DNA of 35,332 nucleotides from Guillardia theta CCMP2712 (lineage: Eukaryota; Cryptophyceae; Pyrenomonadales; Geminigeraceae): contig NW_005434580.1 in assembly GCF_000315625.1 (NCBI RefSeq), forward strand, positions 76,568 through 111,899. Direction: 5' to 3'. How positions within the stretch are numbered: the stretch's first letter is position 1; the number at the start of each line of letters is the position of its first letter. Shown piece after piece: positions 1 to 11,537 of this stretch. Position numbers and translations under genes: made by a program. Under the pieces are notes generated by a model. That model made no database searches and had not been told where the DNA came from. It saw nothing but the letters and a program-made list of their open reading frames with translations.

Positions 1-157
1 GAGGAGGGAGGGAGAGGAGGGAGGGAGGGGAGGGAGGGAGAGAGGGAGAGAGGGAGGGAGGGAGGGAGGGAGGGAGAGCAGGGAGAGAGAAACGACAACG
101 AAAAGGGAGTGCAGTAGAGCAAGAGGGAGAGAGGGAGGGGAGGGAGAGGACACTTAC
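1..157 (-). repeat. GA-rich low-complexity tract inside an intron
   Basis: The + strand reads as GGGAGGGAGAGAGG-type purine repeats. On the minus strand a good 5' splice site (GTAAGTG, 157 down to 151) ends the last visible exon of the PDZ gene, so this tract is the beginning of the following intron. No coding signal is seen. Confidence 0.6.
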
Positions 158-372
158 ATGCGAGAGCTGGATCCTCTCAAGGATGACTTCGATGAGGTAC
201 GCTTGGTCGGTCTGCGACTCCTCGATCAAATCTCCATCCTCGTTGTAGGTTTGCATCCATTCATCGTAACGCAGCAGCGTGAGGTTGACCTGGTGGTGAG
301 CTCAGGTGACAAGCGTGGATAGCAGCCAGTAAGCCCTCCCTCGTCCTCCTCATCCTCATCCTCTTCCTCTTC

Positions 373-414
<42 letters not shown>

Positions 415-855
415 CCCTCTCCTGCTCCTCTCCTCCTCTGCCCTTCTGTCCATCCGCCCCTGCCCATCTCTCTCCTCCTTCACCTCTTCCTCTCCCTCAC
501 CTGCGTTCCAATCTCTCCTGTTATCAGCGAGGCAGCAAACTCCATGCTCCTGCCAAGAAGAGGCTCCCCGTCGATCGCCATTATGAAATCCCCGATCTGT
601 CACCTCCAAATCAACCGCTACCCTCCATCCTTCTCTCCTCACCTGCACTTGCCCGCTCATGGCAGCACTGCCGTTAGGAACAAGGTCACGGACGAAGAAG
701 CTTCCGTCCGACCTCCTCGTCAGATGCACCCCCACACCTTTAGAGAGAGGAAGTGAGCTGGAAACCAGCTTCTTCATCCCAGAGCAAGAGCCTTGCTTCT
801 CACCTGTCCTTCCCGACATCGACTCTTCGACGTCCGAGCTCGCGCTTCTAGACAT
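158..855 (-). CDS. PDZ-domain protein, 3' part beyond the window
   Basis: Three exons can be joined, all at phase 0: 855-643, 596-501 and 289-158. The introns are 46 and 211 nt; the first starts GTGAGG and ends GACAG. The ATG at 855 is preceded by an in-frame TAG four codons upstream, which supports this start. Residues about 36-115 form a PDZ fold: GVGVHL start, FVRDLVPNGSAA, then VQIGDFIMAIDG (the conserved GD-I-x-x-I-D-G strand-turn), a helix around RSMEFAASLITG, and a closing VNLTLLR strand. PDZ domains bind C-terminal peptides of partner proteins and act as scaffolds. The last exon continues with an acidic segment (NEDGDLIEESQTDQ) and stops at a GTAAGT donor, so more exons lie to the left of the window. 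The partner and role of this protein cannot be told from the sequence. Confidence 0.75.
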
Positions 856-2022
856 AGAGGCAGACTAGGAGGGAGCACGGGAGGACGACAGGAAGGGGTG
901 GAGAAAGAGACCCAGGGCGAGCCGTGCGAGGGAATGCGGCAAACTATCGGGTGTCAAGGAACCAAGGCTGCAGGATGTGTCAGAGTCCGACAAAGTCAGA
1001 GCTTGCAAGTACATGACATGCTGTTGTATTCCACGGAGAGCAGGTGGGTGCTATCAAACAGAAGTTAGCTCCAATCCATGGGCTACATAACTACCATTCG
1101 CTTCAGGGTGCTGAACGAATGCTATACACTGATACATCCACATCCTATTCATCTCTACACTTTCATGCGAATCATAGTTTCACACACATCCATGGCGGAT
1201 TTCAAGTTAATCTGATCTCCTTCCCTCCATCCTCCCCTCCATCCTCCCCTGGCAATAACCTGAAGAGTACCAGCTGTATCACCTCTCCTCTCCCTCCATC
1301 TTTGTCAGGCTTCCTCCCCCCTCTCTCTCCCTGTTCCCTTCTCCCTGCCCTCCTTGTTCTGTCTCCCCTCCTCTCTCTCTCCTCTCTCTCCCTCCTCCCT
1401 CTCCTCTCCCTCCCCATCCATGCACGCTCTCTCCCTCCCTCCCTGCATGCTTGTGGCTCCCCACTACAAATCACTGACCTTCCCGACCAAGTCTCAACCC
1501 TACCCACCCCCAAGTTCACATTTAAAATTAGACCCACGTTTTTCCCTCACAGTACCCACCAATAGGTACTCAATGTGTTCATTTGACCACCCCTACCCCT
1601 CATATGTCAGACTGTCAAATTCTGGGGGTTGGGAATGGCAGGAGGGCGCGTATCGGGTGAGGAGAGCGCAGGGAGGGGAGGGGAGGAGAGGAGAGGAGAG
1701 GAGCAGTAGAGGAGCAGTAGAGGGAGAGGAGCAGAGCAGTAGAGGGAACAGATCAGAACAGTAGAGAGCAGAGCAGAGTAGAGTGAAGCAGATTGGAGAA
1801 TCGCGGAACGAGGGAGAATGAGACGGAAACACAGGAGATGAGGATGAGGAGGAGAGTGACAGGGAACTTTGTATTGGCAGCTGCCCAGGCATTGCAGGAG
1901 TACCCAGTAAACGATAGCTGCAACGGGGAAGGAAAGAGGGAGCGAGTAAGGAGAGGAGGGAACTAGTAAGGAGAGGGGGGGGTGGGAGGCTGCGGCAACA
2001 GCGGAGCGTCATCTTTGCAAGG
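856..2022. other. Intergenic region between divergent genes
   Basis: This separates the PDZ gene (-) from the Tudor-like gene (+). It holds a long CT-rich tract at about 1210-1470, a C-rich island (repeated CTACCC/CCACCCC words) at about 1490-1615, and GGAGAGGAGAGG/GAGCAGTAGAGG purine repeats at about 1670-1790. Open frames here are products of the simple sequence. Promoters of both neighbours should lie within it, but I see no recognisable core element. Confidence 0.6.
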
Positions 2023-5000
2023 ATGTCGCAAGATCGTCCAAGAAGGAATAGGAGAGCTAGCTCGAAGCTGCTGGAGATCGTGAACTCCTCCTGCGACACG
2101 AGCTTGAAGCCTCGCCTCCTCAAACCCTCGTCCTCGTCCAGAAGAAGCAAGGTCCAAGATCCTGCTGCTTCCCCTCATCATGGAACCATGTTGACTCTGC
2201 TGCTGCATCAGATTTCCCAGTCGGCAGTCAAGGAAGTGAACGACCTTTGCCCATGGTGAGCCATGTATCCAAATATTAGATCCTCGCTTGAAATTTTCTC
2301 TCCCTTTCATTCTCTTCAGCCTCCTCCCTGTCACCCTTCAATCTCTTCGCGTCCCTACTTTCTCCATCTGCTGCTATCTTGTATGTCTCTTCAATCCCTT
2401 TTTCAAATATCTTGGCCTTCCTGCCTTTCCGCCCCACCCTCCCTCCCTCTCCCCCACCCTCTCCCCACCCTCTCCCTCTCTCCCTCCCTCTCTCCCTCCG
2501 TCTCTCCCTCTCTCTCTCCCTTCGTCTCCTTCTCCCTTTCGTCCAGTGTCTCTCCCACTCACAACGTGTGCAGGTTGAGCGAATACGTCGATCTTGACAG
2601 AAAGTGGCTGAACCCGATCTCAACATCAAGACTCGGCAAGGATGAGAACGATTCTTTTGCTGGCAGTCTAGACGCAACCAAGCTCCCTGAGTGTGTCGGA
2701 TACTCCAATTACTCTCCTCCGGGCGGGTTTGGTTGGGAGAAGCTACAGAGGGGAGGGGATGCGGCGGAAAGCAACATGAGGAGAAGGGTGGAAGACTTTG
2801 TAGATACTGCTGTGCCATGGCTCTGCGCAAGGAGACGCAGAAAGGAGGAGGAGGAGGAGGAGGAGGAGGCGGAGGAGGAGAAGGTCAGAGGAAGCATCGA
2901 CGCAAGCTCTCTACCCACTCCGCCTCCTAACGGATCGTACGACCCTCCACATCACCACCTCAGCCTGTGCGTCAACGAGGGGGGGATGAACCAGCCGGAC
3001 TTCGAGGATGCAATAGGGGAGGCGGTGGCGATTATTCAGAGCATGTCGGAGAGCAGGGAGGTCAACCTGTTGTCAACAGCACCAGCAGACTTGAAGAAGA
3101 TGATTGTGATGAAGCCAGACAAGTTCTTCGAGAGGTTCAAACTGCCTCTCGGGCTGGACTCGCTTGCTAAACGGGTGACGAAGCTGTCGAAACAGTCGTC
3201 CAGGGCCTCTTCCCCCTTCACCCCCCGTCGACTCTTCGGGCAGCTGCTTTGCTCCTTGAGATTCATGTGCGAGCTGCTGGAGTTTTCGAACGAGGTCAGG
3301 GCAGAGGCAAGGGAAATGCTTTTAAGGTTTCTCCGCCTTTCAGCCGTTCGGATCCTTCCTGCTGCCATTGACGGTCAAGCTCCTTTCGTTCACGGGCAGC
3401 AGTGGCTCGGGAGGAGGGTGCGAGTGCTGCAGGAGAAGGAGTTGAAGTTCACTTGGGGGGTGATCGATGACTATGACGGGAGGGAAAGGTACCATGTGAT
3501 AGACGACGAGGGGGTTGAGAACTGGTGGATCTTGCCGTCGTTTGTGGTCGATCTTTTCCCAGAGAGGAAGGAAGAAATGGAGGATGTCAAGGTTGTGAGC
3601 AGGGGAGATGTTGTTCTCTGCACGTGGAGGAAGATTGAATCGATCGAGATCCTTCATCATGCGGAGGTTGTTTGTGCTTCCCGTTTTCCTCTGATTATTG
3701 TTCCAAGGTCGTTGACGTGGATTTCGCCAAGAAAGGGGTTCGGGTGAAGTTCTGCCACCTCCCACAGGACGCCTCCGAGTGGATCGACATGCAGACCGCC
3801 TCAGTCATCCTTTCGCAACGGGTCGTCACATGTTACAAGGTGCCAACAAGGGCAAGCAGGCATGTCAGTTGCTGATGTTGTTTGCTGCTTCAGAATGGGA
3901 GAGCGCTCTACAACGAAGATTCAACCCCCAGGTCGATCGCTAGATATCTCAACGCGTCAGAGGAGGAGCTGGTCTACCTCAACAGGGTGGAGATTCCAGA
4001 GCTGCACGCGTGCTCGAAGCTGAAGCGAGGGACTCTTCTTGTACTGCCAGTGACGAGGGCGTCGGAGGTGGCAGATAAGACAACCAGGCAGGGGGAGGAG
4101 GCGCAAGAGACTGCGAATGGGGGGGACGACAGGGAGAGCGTGACTTTGAGTCCGCAAGAGAGGCGGGAGGTAGCTGGGAACCCGAACCTTATGCGACATG
4201 TCTCAAGGCGGACTGGTCAGCGGAGGCTGTGCTATGGCTCTCTAGCAGTAAGGCAGGGAGCCTCCTCCTCTTTCCTCGGGGCTACGGTTGTTGTCGATTG
4301 TTCGGATGCTCGACACGTCGGCCGCGTCTGCGCTTTTCACCCTCCCAGCCAGCAGTACAGGATCAAGCTCAACCCCTTGCTGGGATGCCTCGAGGGGGAT
4401 GCTGATGCTGGCGAGATCTACACCAGCCTCCCGTGCGAGCACGTCAAGGTTGTGCGAACGATCCTGGAGGAATCAAGGTCTTGCGAGGCGAGAAGGGAGG
4501 AGCAGCGGACCAGTCGTACGAGACTGGCAGACGTGAAGTTGAAGGAGGAGCAGCCAAAGGAGGACGCTCGGCGGGGGAGCAAGAGGAAGGTGGAGGTGTT
4601 GGACTCCAGCTCCCTCCTGCTCCTCGACGGGAAACCTGAGGTCTGTGCCTCCTCTGTGCTCAGTAACCTGCCCGACGGACCCAAAGGCTCCCTGTTCCGT
4701 CCCAACCTGAGGTACAGGGAGGACGGGAGGCTAAAGGACATGATTCCGCTCTACGATGAGGACCGGAACCTGTTCCTGACAGACGATCGTCTGATTGACT
4801 TGTTCGGGCACGTGCTCGGTGGTGAGCAGCAGCAGCAGGCACAGTTCTGGCAGGACCTGGAGGCAGAGCTGAGCGCTGGCGCTGGGCCAGTCAACGACTA
4901 CACGACAAGAAGGACGACTGGGGTGAGTTCGGAGCAGCTGAGGAGGGGGATCGGAGAGTCCTTTGCGAGGCTGAACATGAAGGAGAAGTCGTCAGTCCTG

Positions 5001-6377
5001 GTGGACTTGCTGGGGGAGATGGATCACGCAGCTCAAGTGTCGGTCATGAAGACTGTCATCGAGCATCAGGGGAGACGACCAGGCGGGAAGCGATGGCACA
5101 GCTCCATGGAGAGGGGAGGAGATCAGAACAGTAGCCTTGTCATACAGCTCCTCGACTTCTTCTTTCCCAAGGGCAATGCTGATGCCATCCTTGACAGCGC
5201 GCTCGCCCGCCGCCAGCTCTCCTCGAGGAAGCAGCTCCAGACAGCTGCTGAGCAAGGCAGAGGGAAGAGAGCGAGGTCGGGCGAAGGCAGTGCCGTCGGC
5301 AGCACCAACACCAACATCAGCATCAACAGGCCCCTCGCGAATCACGACGTGTCAAGTTACAGCGGTCAAGTATCAGCACAGGACCAGCAGGAGCGCGTGC
5401 AGTATGATCGACCTCTTCCTCATCACCCTCATCATCTTCTCATGGCGCATCCTCGGTCTCAACCTCTCCTCTATCCGCCTGCTGGTTGGTCTGGTCGTGA
5501 TCAGCTCCTCATGTACCAGTCGCATCCTCTCGCGTTCAATAGCTCTCCGAGCGTTCACTCCGGGTATCCTTCGTGCTACTCCGGCCAGCTACCCCAGCAG
5601 GTCAGCTCAATGCCGGTAGGAAACACCATGAGGGGATCAGCTTTTGTCACTCCTACACAGAAACCACCGTCCTCCGGCCAGCCATCAAGCTTCAACGCCG
5701 CTATTTCTTCTGCCGCTGCTGCAGACTGGACGGGCCTGCCTTTGCAGTCAACCAAGGGTTCATATCGGAACTTTTCTGCTGCTTCGAGCTCTTCCCATGT
5801 GGCTACTAACCTCGGCGCTTTCAGCAGCAACCTCCTCCTTCAACATGGCGCGCCCAAGGCAGCAGCTAAGGCACAGGAGACAGTGACGCCTCCTCGCTGG
5901 CCTCTGGAGGCCAGCACAGGGCCGAGCAGCGTGAATCTGCAGGGACTCTCTTCCTACAGGGTCGCCATGGCTGGCCCTGCTGGTCAAGCGCATGCGAGCT
6001 CGGGGCAGAGCTGGGTGGAACCCAACTTGGAGAAGAGGGTTAAAGAAGCGAGCAGAGCAGGCGTCTCCTTCCTCTCAGACGCTCCTCCTGCTCAGTATGG
6101 CCTAGTAGCTCCAACAGATCCCGTACCAATCCCACTCAGCCATCCGCATGCTCTAGAGCTGTACAAGCCTGTCACGACGCAGCCCTTGCCTCGGGAGTTG
6201 CAGGCGTCATCGATCTCAGGGGGCGATGGGAACTGCCAAGGTGACTGGGGGGCTGACATGACAAACGGGGGGCAACAAACGTGTAACATCTTTGACAATG
6301 ATGCCCCGACAAGGGGGTCCTGGTACGACGCTTTCCTTCCTCAGGAGGAACAAAATGAACAAGTCTTCCCCTCGTGA
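2023..6377 (+). CDS. Large protein with Tudor-like modules and a LysM-like module
   Basis: Four exons join in frame to 1313 residues: 2023-2255, 2574-3666, 3708-3839 and 3894-6377. The introns are 318, 41 and 54 nt; the second donor could also be three bases later. Residues about 355-398 look like a Tudor-type barrel (GRRVRVLQE, TWGVIDDYDG, YHVIDDEGVENWW). A second follows at about 421-485 (GDVVLCTWRK, AEVVDVDF, KVKF-like GVRVKFCH, EWIDM) and a weaker third at about 616-673 (GATVVVDCSDARHVGRV). Between the second and third, residues 487-540 resemble a LysM-like module (TPRSIARYLNASEEELVYLN, then LKRGTLLVLP). There is an acidic run near residue 180, and the C-terminal 500 residues are rich in Ser, Gln, Pro and His, probably disordered. 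Tudor modules usually read methylated Lys/Arg, so a chromatin or RNA-protein role is inferred, not shown. I do not recognise a named orthologue. Confidence 0.75.
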
Positions 6378-6833
6378 GATTCAGAGAGCTGAGAGCAAGC
6401 TCAGGATCGAACCTTTCTACATCCCCTGAGCAAGTCTGAACCCTTCGTTGGCACGGACTTTCCGGGCTACGTAAAGTCGTATGGCAGTGACGTTGCTTTC
6501 TTTGCATGTTTCCCTAATTTCCTGTAAATACTCACCAAAAATGAAGCCTATCAACATCAACCCCTAATGCATATTTCTCTGCTTTGAACTCCTTCTATGC
6601 CGCTTACTCCCTAAGTTAGCTTTTCTCCTGACTCATTGGAGAGTGAAGGGATCTCCAAAACATCAAGTTTCACAAGGATGAATAAAGAATTGTGGACATC
6701 TTTCATCGAACAAAACTCAGTACAACTTGGCCGCTGTGCGCGTGCGTTGCTTGCTTGCATAACTTTATACTTACAACTCTCTTCACTTGTGTACATCTGA
6801 TCATAATAAACTAGACAGGAAAAAACGATCAGG
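6378..6833. other. Convergent 3' intergenic region
   Basis: This lies between two genes that face each other. AATAAA words on the + strand at about 6681 and 6804 are possible polyadenylation signals for the upstream gene, although they lie 300 or more bases from its stop. Otherwise the region is AT-richer unique sequence with nothing else recognised. Confidence 0.4.
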
Positions 6834-7256
6834 TCATGCTGCCTTCAAGCTTGATGTTGTCTTCCATTTCCCCTTCCAACTCTCCTTGATCGGGTCTTTG
6901 GAAGGGGTAGAAAAGCTCTGCCTCTTTTCTCGAAAGCTGCTCTGCTTTCGCAATCGCCCGGGCAATGCGCCGGTCAGCTCGTCGATGTACGCCATGGACT
7001 GAGAAGGGACATTGGACGCGCTGTTGGCACGTGGGAGCACAAGACTAGCGTCGCTCAGCCTCCTCGCGCTCCCCTTAAGATTCAGCTCCTTCAGGGGACT
7101 CCTGGACCTGTCCACCAGCGAGTCCTTTCTCGGACCTGGCTCCAAGACATTCGCCTTGCTGATACTGTTGACTTTGTATCCTTGCGAGAGAAACCAGTCG
7201 GGCTGCTTTGAACTTCCCATTTTGTTGCTCTTAGTTAATGAAAGAATTGCTCCCAT
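6834..7256 (-). CDS. Small protein, probable N-terminal membrane helix, basic Ser-rich tail
   Basis: From the ATG at 7256 the protein is 140 residues. The frame stays open upstream of that ATG to about 7340 and encodes a hydrophobic stretch (GITVVGLAGIVLHGLAIMGA) that runs into the listed start. A splice acceptor (GGGACTCCAG) sits just before it at about 7309, so the real first exon may be further right and the ATG internal. After the hydrophobic segment the protein is basic and rich in Ser and Pro (for example SRSPLKELNLKGSARRLSD and LRKQSSFREKRQSF), like a cytoplasmic tail with phosphorylation sites. I recognise no domain. It converges on the Tudor-like gene. Confidence 0.45.
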   Translation of the reverse strand: MGAILSLTKSNKMGSSKQPDWFLSQGYKVNSISKANVLEPGPRKDSLVDRSRSPLKELNLKGSARRLSDASLVLPRANSASNVPSQSMAYIDELTGALPGRLRKQSSFREKRQSFSTPSKDPIKESWKGKWKTTSSLKAA

Positions 7257-7309
7257 GATCGCAAGTCCGTGGAGAACGATACCAGCAAGACCGACTACGG
7301 TGATGCCTG

Positions 7310-8562
7310 GAGTCCCAGAATAATGAGGACAGAGTGTTGCTCAGGAGTTGGAGTGGATGAGTAGAGAAAGGGTAACTCGCCAGATAGCCAGTGAGGGAGA
7401 ACGAATGAGGTCAGTGCTAGGAGCGAGGCAGGTTCAGGGGAGCGGGTGGAAGAAGGAGCAAGGGGCAATGACAGTGGAGAGAGGATCTACAGAGCGCTGT
7501 GGGAGAGGAGGGAGGAGGGAGGAGTGGCGAGGAAAGAGCTGAACCGACTATCGACAGGCGGGGACAACGTGGACGATGGGGACAAGAAGCAGTATGTTTT
7601 ATTGTTTTGACTTTCTTGCGAACCCGTGGAAGGAGATGGAAGGAGGAGGGGTAGTACCTCAAGGACTCTAGGTTATAAGTTATATTAGTGAGAGCCTGGG
7701 TAGGGGGATGCGCGGGGCTCTGTATGGACGGGTCAAAGACGGTAGAAACAGGGGTCAAAAACCACCTGTGGGGGTAGGGGTACTAGTCGGCACTGTCCAC
7801 GTCGGATGTCGGAGGATAAATTGTAGGTGGGGGTGGGCCAACAATCTCATTCGAAACTGAGTACGTACCCCACCCCTGTTCCATCCGCCTTGATTGACCA
7901 TCACCCCACCTATCTCTTTCCATTTCAATCAGTATCAAATCACGGGTGATCAAAACACCCCTACCTACGCTTGAAATACGGTTAGAACTTAGAAGGTTCA
8001 TTTTGATGCTTTTTTTTTTCCCGAGTAGTCTTTACTACACAGGCTGCATGTACCGGCCCTACCGTACCCCACAGGGAATTCTCTACCTCACACCCCCTGC
8101 TACACAAGGTGTCCGATTCTCCCCTTCTTTTTCCCTTTGAACACTATTGTGATGACCCCTCCTCATCCTTACAGTACCCCTCTTTTTCTGCAATGACCAT
8201 TTTTGTCCGAGCGCGGGTCTATGACAACACCGGCGTTCACTTTTCGGGTGCCGCCGGGTTAACTTCAGCTAGGACATGAGGATGTACCTGCTATAGGGCT
8301 TCTGAGGTCCTATGACTCACTCCGAGTGAACGGCCACGTTTCGCGGTCACGCTCAACGGTTGCAAACGACAGTTCAACGGTCAGACTTTCCGTTACATCA
8401 CTAATTGTTGGTTTTCATTTGGAGCCCCGGGCCTCGGAGTGATGGCCGGGCCGGGGCACATTACTGAGAACGGTTACAGCGACCGTTTCAACCCGAATAC
8501 TACCGGTACCGAGTAGGCTCTCTACAAGGGGTGCCGCAGCATTCAGTTGGAGGAGCTTCAGG
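7310..8562. other. Intergenic region with C/G-rich islands and a possible repeat relic
   Basis: About 7690-8110 is studded with GGGGGTAGGGG, GTGGGGGTGGG and their complements TACCCCACCCC, set in AT-richer DNA. The same words recur at four other places in the window. From about 8210 to 8520 the base composition changes to a more GC-rich sequence with repeated CAACGGT/CGGTCA words and a TTAACTTCAGC word also present near 24215, suggesting remnants of an interspersed element. No gene is convincing; a 60-codon minus frame at 8415-8597 is noted only. Confidence 0.5.
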
Positions 8563-11433
8563 ATGTCGGCTGGGGTGAAGAAAGGCGATGAGCTCAATGA
8601 AGGTGATGATGATCAACCTGTACAAAGACAGTGAGCTGAAGGAGTATGATGATCAACCTGTACAAAGACAGTGAGCTGAAGGAGTATGATGATCAACCTG
8701 TACAAAGACAGTGAGCTGAAGGAGTATGATGATCAACCTGTACAAAGACAGTGAGCTGAAGGAGTATGATGATCAACCTGTACAAAGACAGTGAGCTGAA
8801 GGAGTATGATGATCAACCTGTACAAAGACAGTGAGCTGAAGGAGTATGATGATCAACCTGTACAAAGACAGTGAGCTGAAGGAGTATGATGATCAACCTG
8901 TACAAAGACAGTGAGCTGAAGGAGTATGATGATCAACCTGTACAAAGACAGTGAGCTGAAGGAGTATGATGATCAACCTGTACAAAGACAGTGAGCTGAA
9001 GGAGTATGATGATCAACCTGTACAAAGACAGTGAGCTGAAGGAGTATGATGATCAACCTGTACAAAGACAGTGAGCTGAAGGAGTATGATGATCAACCTG
9101 TACAAAGACAGTGAGCTGAAGGAGTATGATGATCAACCTGTACAAAGACAGTGAGCTGAAGGAGTATGATGATCAACCTGTACAAAGACAGTGAGCTGAA
9201 GGAGTATGATGATCAACCTGTACAAAGACAGTGAGCTGAAGGAGTATGATGATCAACCTGTACAAAGACAGTGAGCTGAAGGAGTATGATGATCAACCTG
9301 TACAAAGACAGTGAGCTGAAGGAGTATGATGATCAACCTGTACAAAGACAGTGAGCTGAAGGAGTATGATGATCAACCTGTACAAAGACAGTGAGCTGAA
9401 GGAGTATGATGATCAACCTGTACAAAGACAGTGAGCTGAAGGAGTATGATGATCAACCTGTACAAAGACAGTGAGCTGAAGGAGTATGATGATCAACCTG
9501 TACAAAGACAGTGAGCTGAAGGAGTATGATGATCAACCTGTACAAAGACAGTGAGCTGAAGGAGTATGATGATCAACCTGTACAAAGACAGTGAGCTGAA
9601 GGAGTATGATGATCAACCTGTACAAAGACAGTGAGCTGAAGGAGTATGATGATCAACCTGTACAAAGACAGTGAGCTGAAGGAGTATGATGATCAATTTG
9701 TACAAAGACAGTGAGCTGAAGGAGTGAGATTATCAGTGGATTTCTTGCAGATCAAGATAGACAGGACGTCGGGAAGTGGCTGTTGACGCGGAAACATCTG
9801 TCATTCTCAGATGCCTTGGGAAGTTTTGGACGTGGACGTACAGCAACGGTGGCGAGCCAGACGCACGCCGGTTGATGGAATGCGGTGAATCTGCAGAGGA
9901 TAGATGGACGGGAGGAAAAGAGAGCAGAGGAAAGAGGAGGCTAGATGGAGGAGCCCCTTGCTTGCAAGGTGAGATCAGAGAAATGATCAAACTCATGGAT
10001 CAATCAAGTCCTCATATCCCTTCTCTCTTGCCCTCTCTGTCTCTACCTCTATCTCTCTCTGTCTCTCTCTCCTCCTCTTCCTTTTCCTTTCCATTTCCTT
10101 TCTATTCTTCTTCCTCTCCCGATTCCTCTTCCTCTTCCTCCCTCCCTATGCCCTCCCTGTCACGATGGTTCTTGTTTGAGTCAGCTAGATCGCTGATAGC
10201 ACAAGGCAGGAGCTCGGATCGCAGCGTGTCTCCTGTGTTGAGTGCTATGCATTCGCTCCGCGAGCAAGAGATTCCGGAGGACAGCAGCCAGCTCGCGTCG
10301 TTGAGAGTCTTCAGAGACGACATGCCCAACAACAAGCTGAGAAGTACTCGTGATGACTCGTTGAGAGGAGGATGGGGCAGGGCGGGGAACAGAAAGGTTC
10401 AGGTGTAGTGGATGGAGAGCAAGAGATAATATTGGTGTAGATGTCGAGCCCGTTCCTCCGACCTACCAGGCGAGACCCACTAAGCGACAAAGTGACGACC
10501 AGGTCGCGGTCTCAAGGTGTTTGTTGCCGCTTAAGGGAAGAGGGTTGTAACTCTGCTGTGCAGGGAGTGTGCGAGTTGAGACAAGCTTGCAATGGAGAGA
10601 AGGAGTCGGACTCGGTGATATTCGAGGATAGCACAAGACAATGCAAGTGCTGATTCACTCGCTCCAGTTGATGTGCAAGAGTACAACCAGTTGCCCCTAG
10701 ATGTCGGGAAGAAAGAGAACAAGGCGTCTGACAAGAGATCGTTTCATCCTCGTGGTCCGATGGAGAGGTCAAGATCTTCGGTGGTGCTGCCAACTCTGTC
10801 AAGTCTGTTGACTCTGTGGATGACAACTTCGAGCAGCGGACGGTCGAGAGCGAACCATCTCAGCTGCAGTCCGAGCGGCTGGAGATCATCCTCTCCCCGA
10901 AGCAAGTGAGAAGAAAGAGCAGAGACTCGGGAAGCAAGAAGTTTCCACCTGTCAACTCCATGACGAGTGAGCTAGCGCTTGCTTCTTGCTCCCCAAGTGA
11001 CAAGGAGGAACAGGCGGAAAGTCATGGAAAGATGCGAAGGCTAGCGTCAGGAGCGACTTCGGGCCCTTGTCACATCAAGTGTTCCAACCCTTGAGCAGGT
11101 AGGTCGCCGGTAACGTCTGGTTCAGAATCCTCAACCTTCCAAGTGATGCCTTCCTTCTCCTCCTCCTCTTCTCTTCCTTCTCTTCCTCCTCCTCTCTTCC
11201 TTCTCTTCCTCCTCCTCTCTTCCTCCTCCTCAATCTCCGCCTCCACCACCTGCTCCTCCTTGTCATCATTATCAACAATCATCATCATCACCACCACCAC
11301 CATCAATCATCATTTATCATCATCATCATCATCATCGTCATCATCATCATCATCATCATCATCGTCATCATCATCGTCATCATCATCATCATCATCGTCA
11401 TCATCATCGTCGTCGTCATCATCATCATCATCG

Positions 11434-11465
<32 letters not shown>

Positions 11466-11484
11466 GTCATCATCATCATCGTCG

Positions 11485-11537
<53 letters not shown>

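Noticed and set aside
8601-9720. CRISPR-like regular repeat array
   Set aside because: The units are directly adjacent with no variable spacers, in a eukaryotic intron-rich context; it is a minisatellite.
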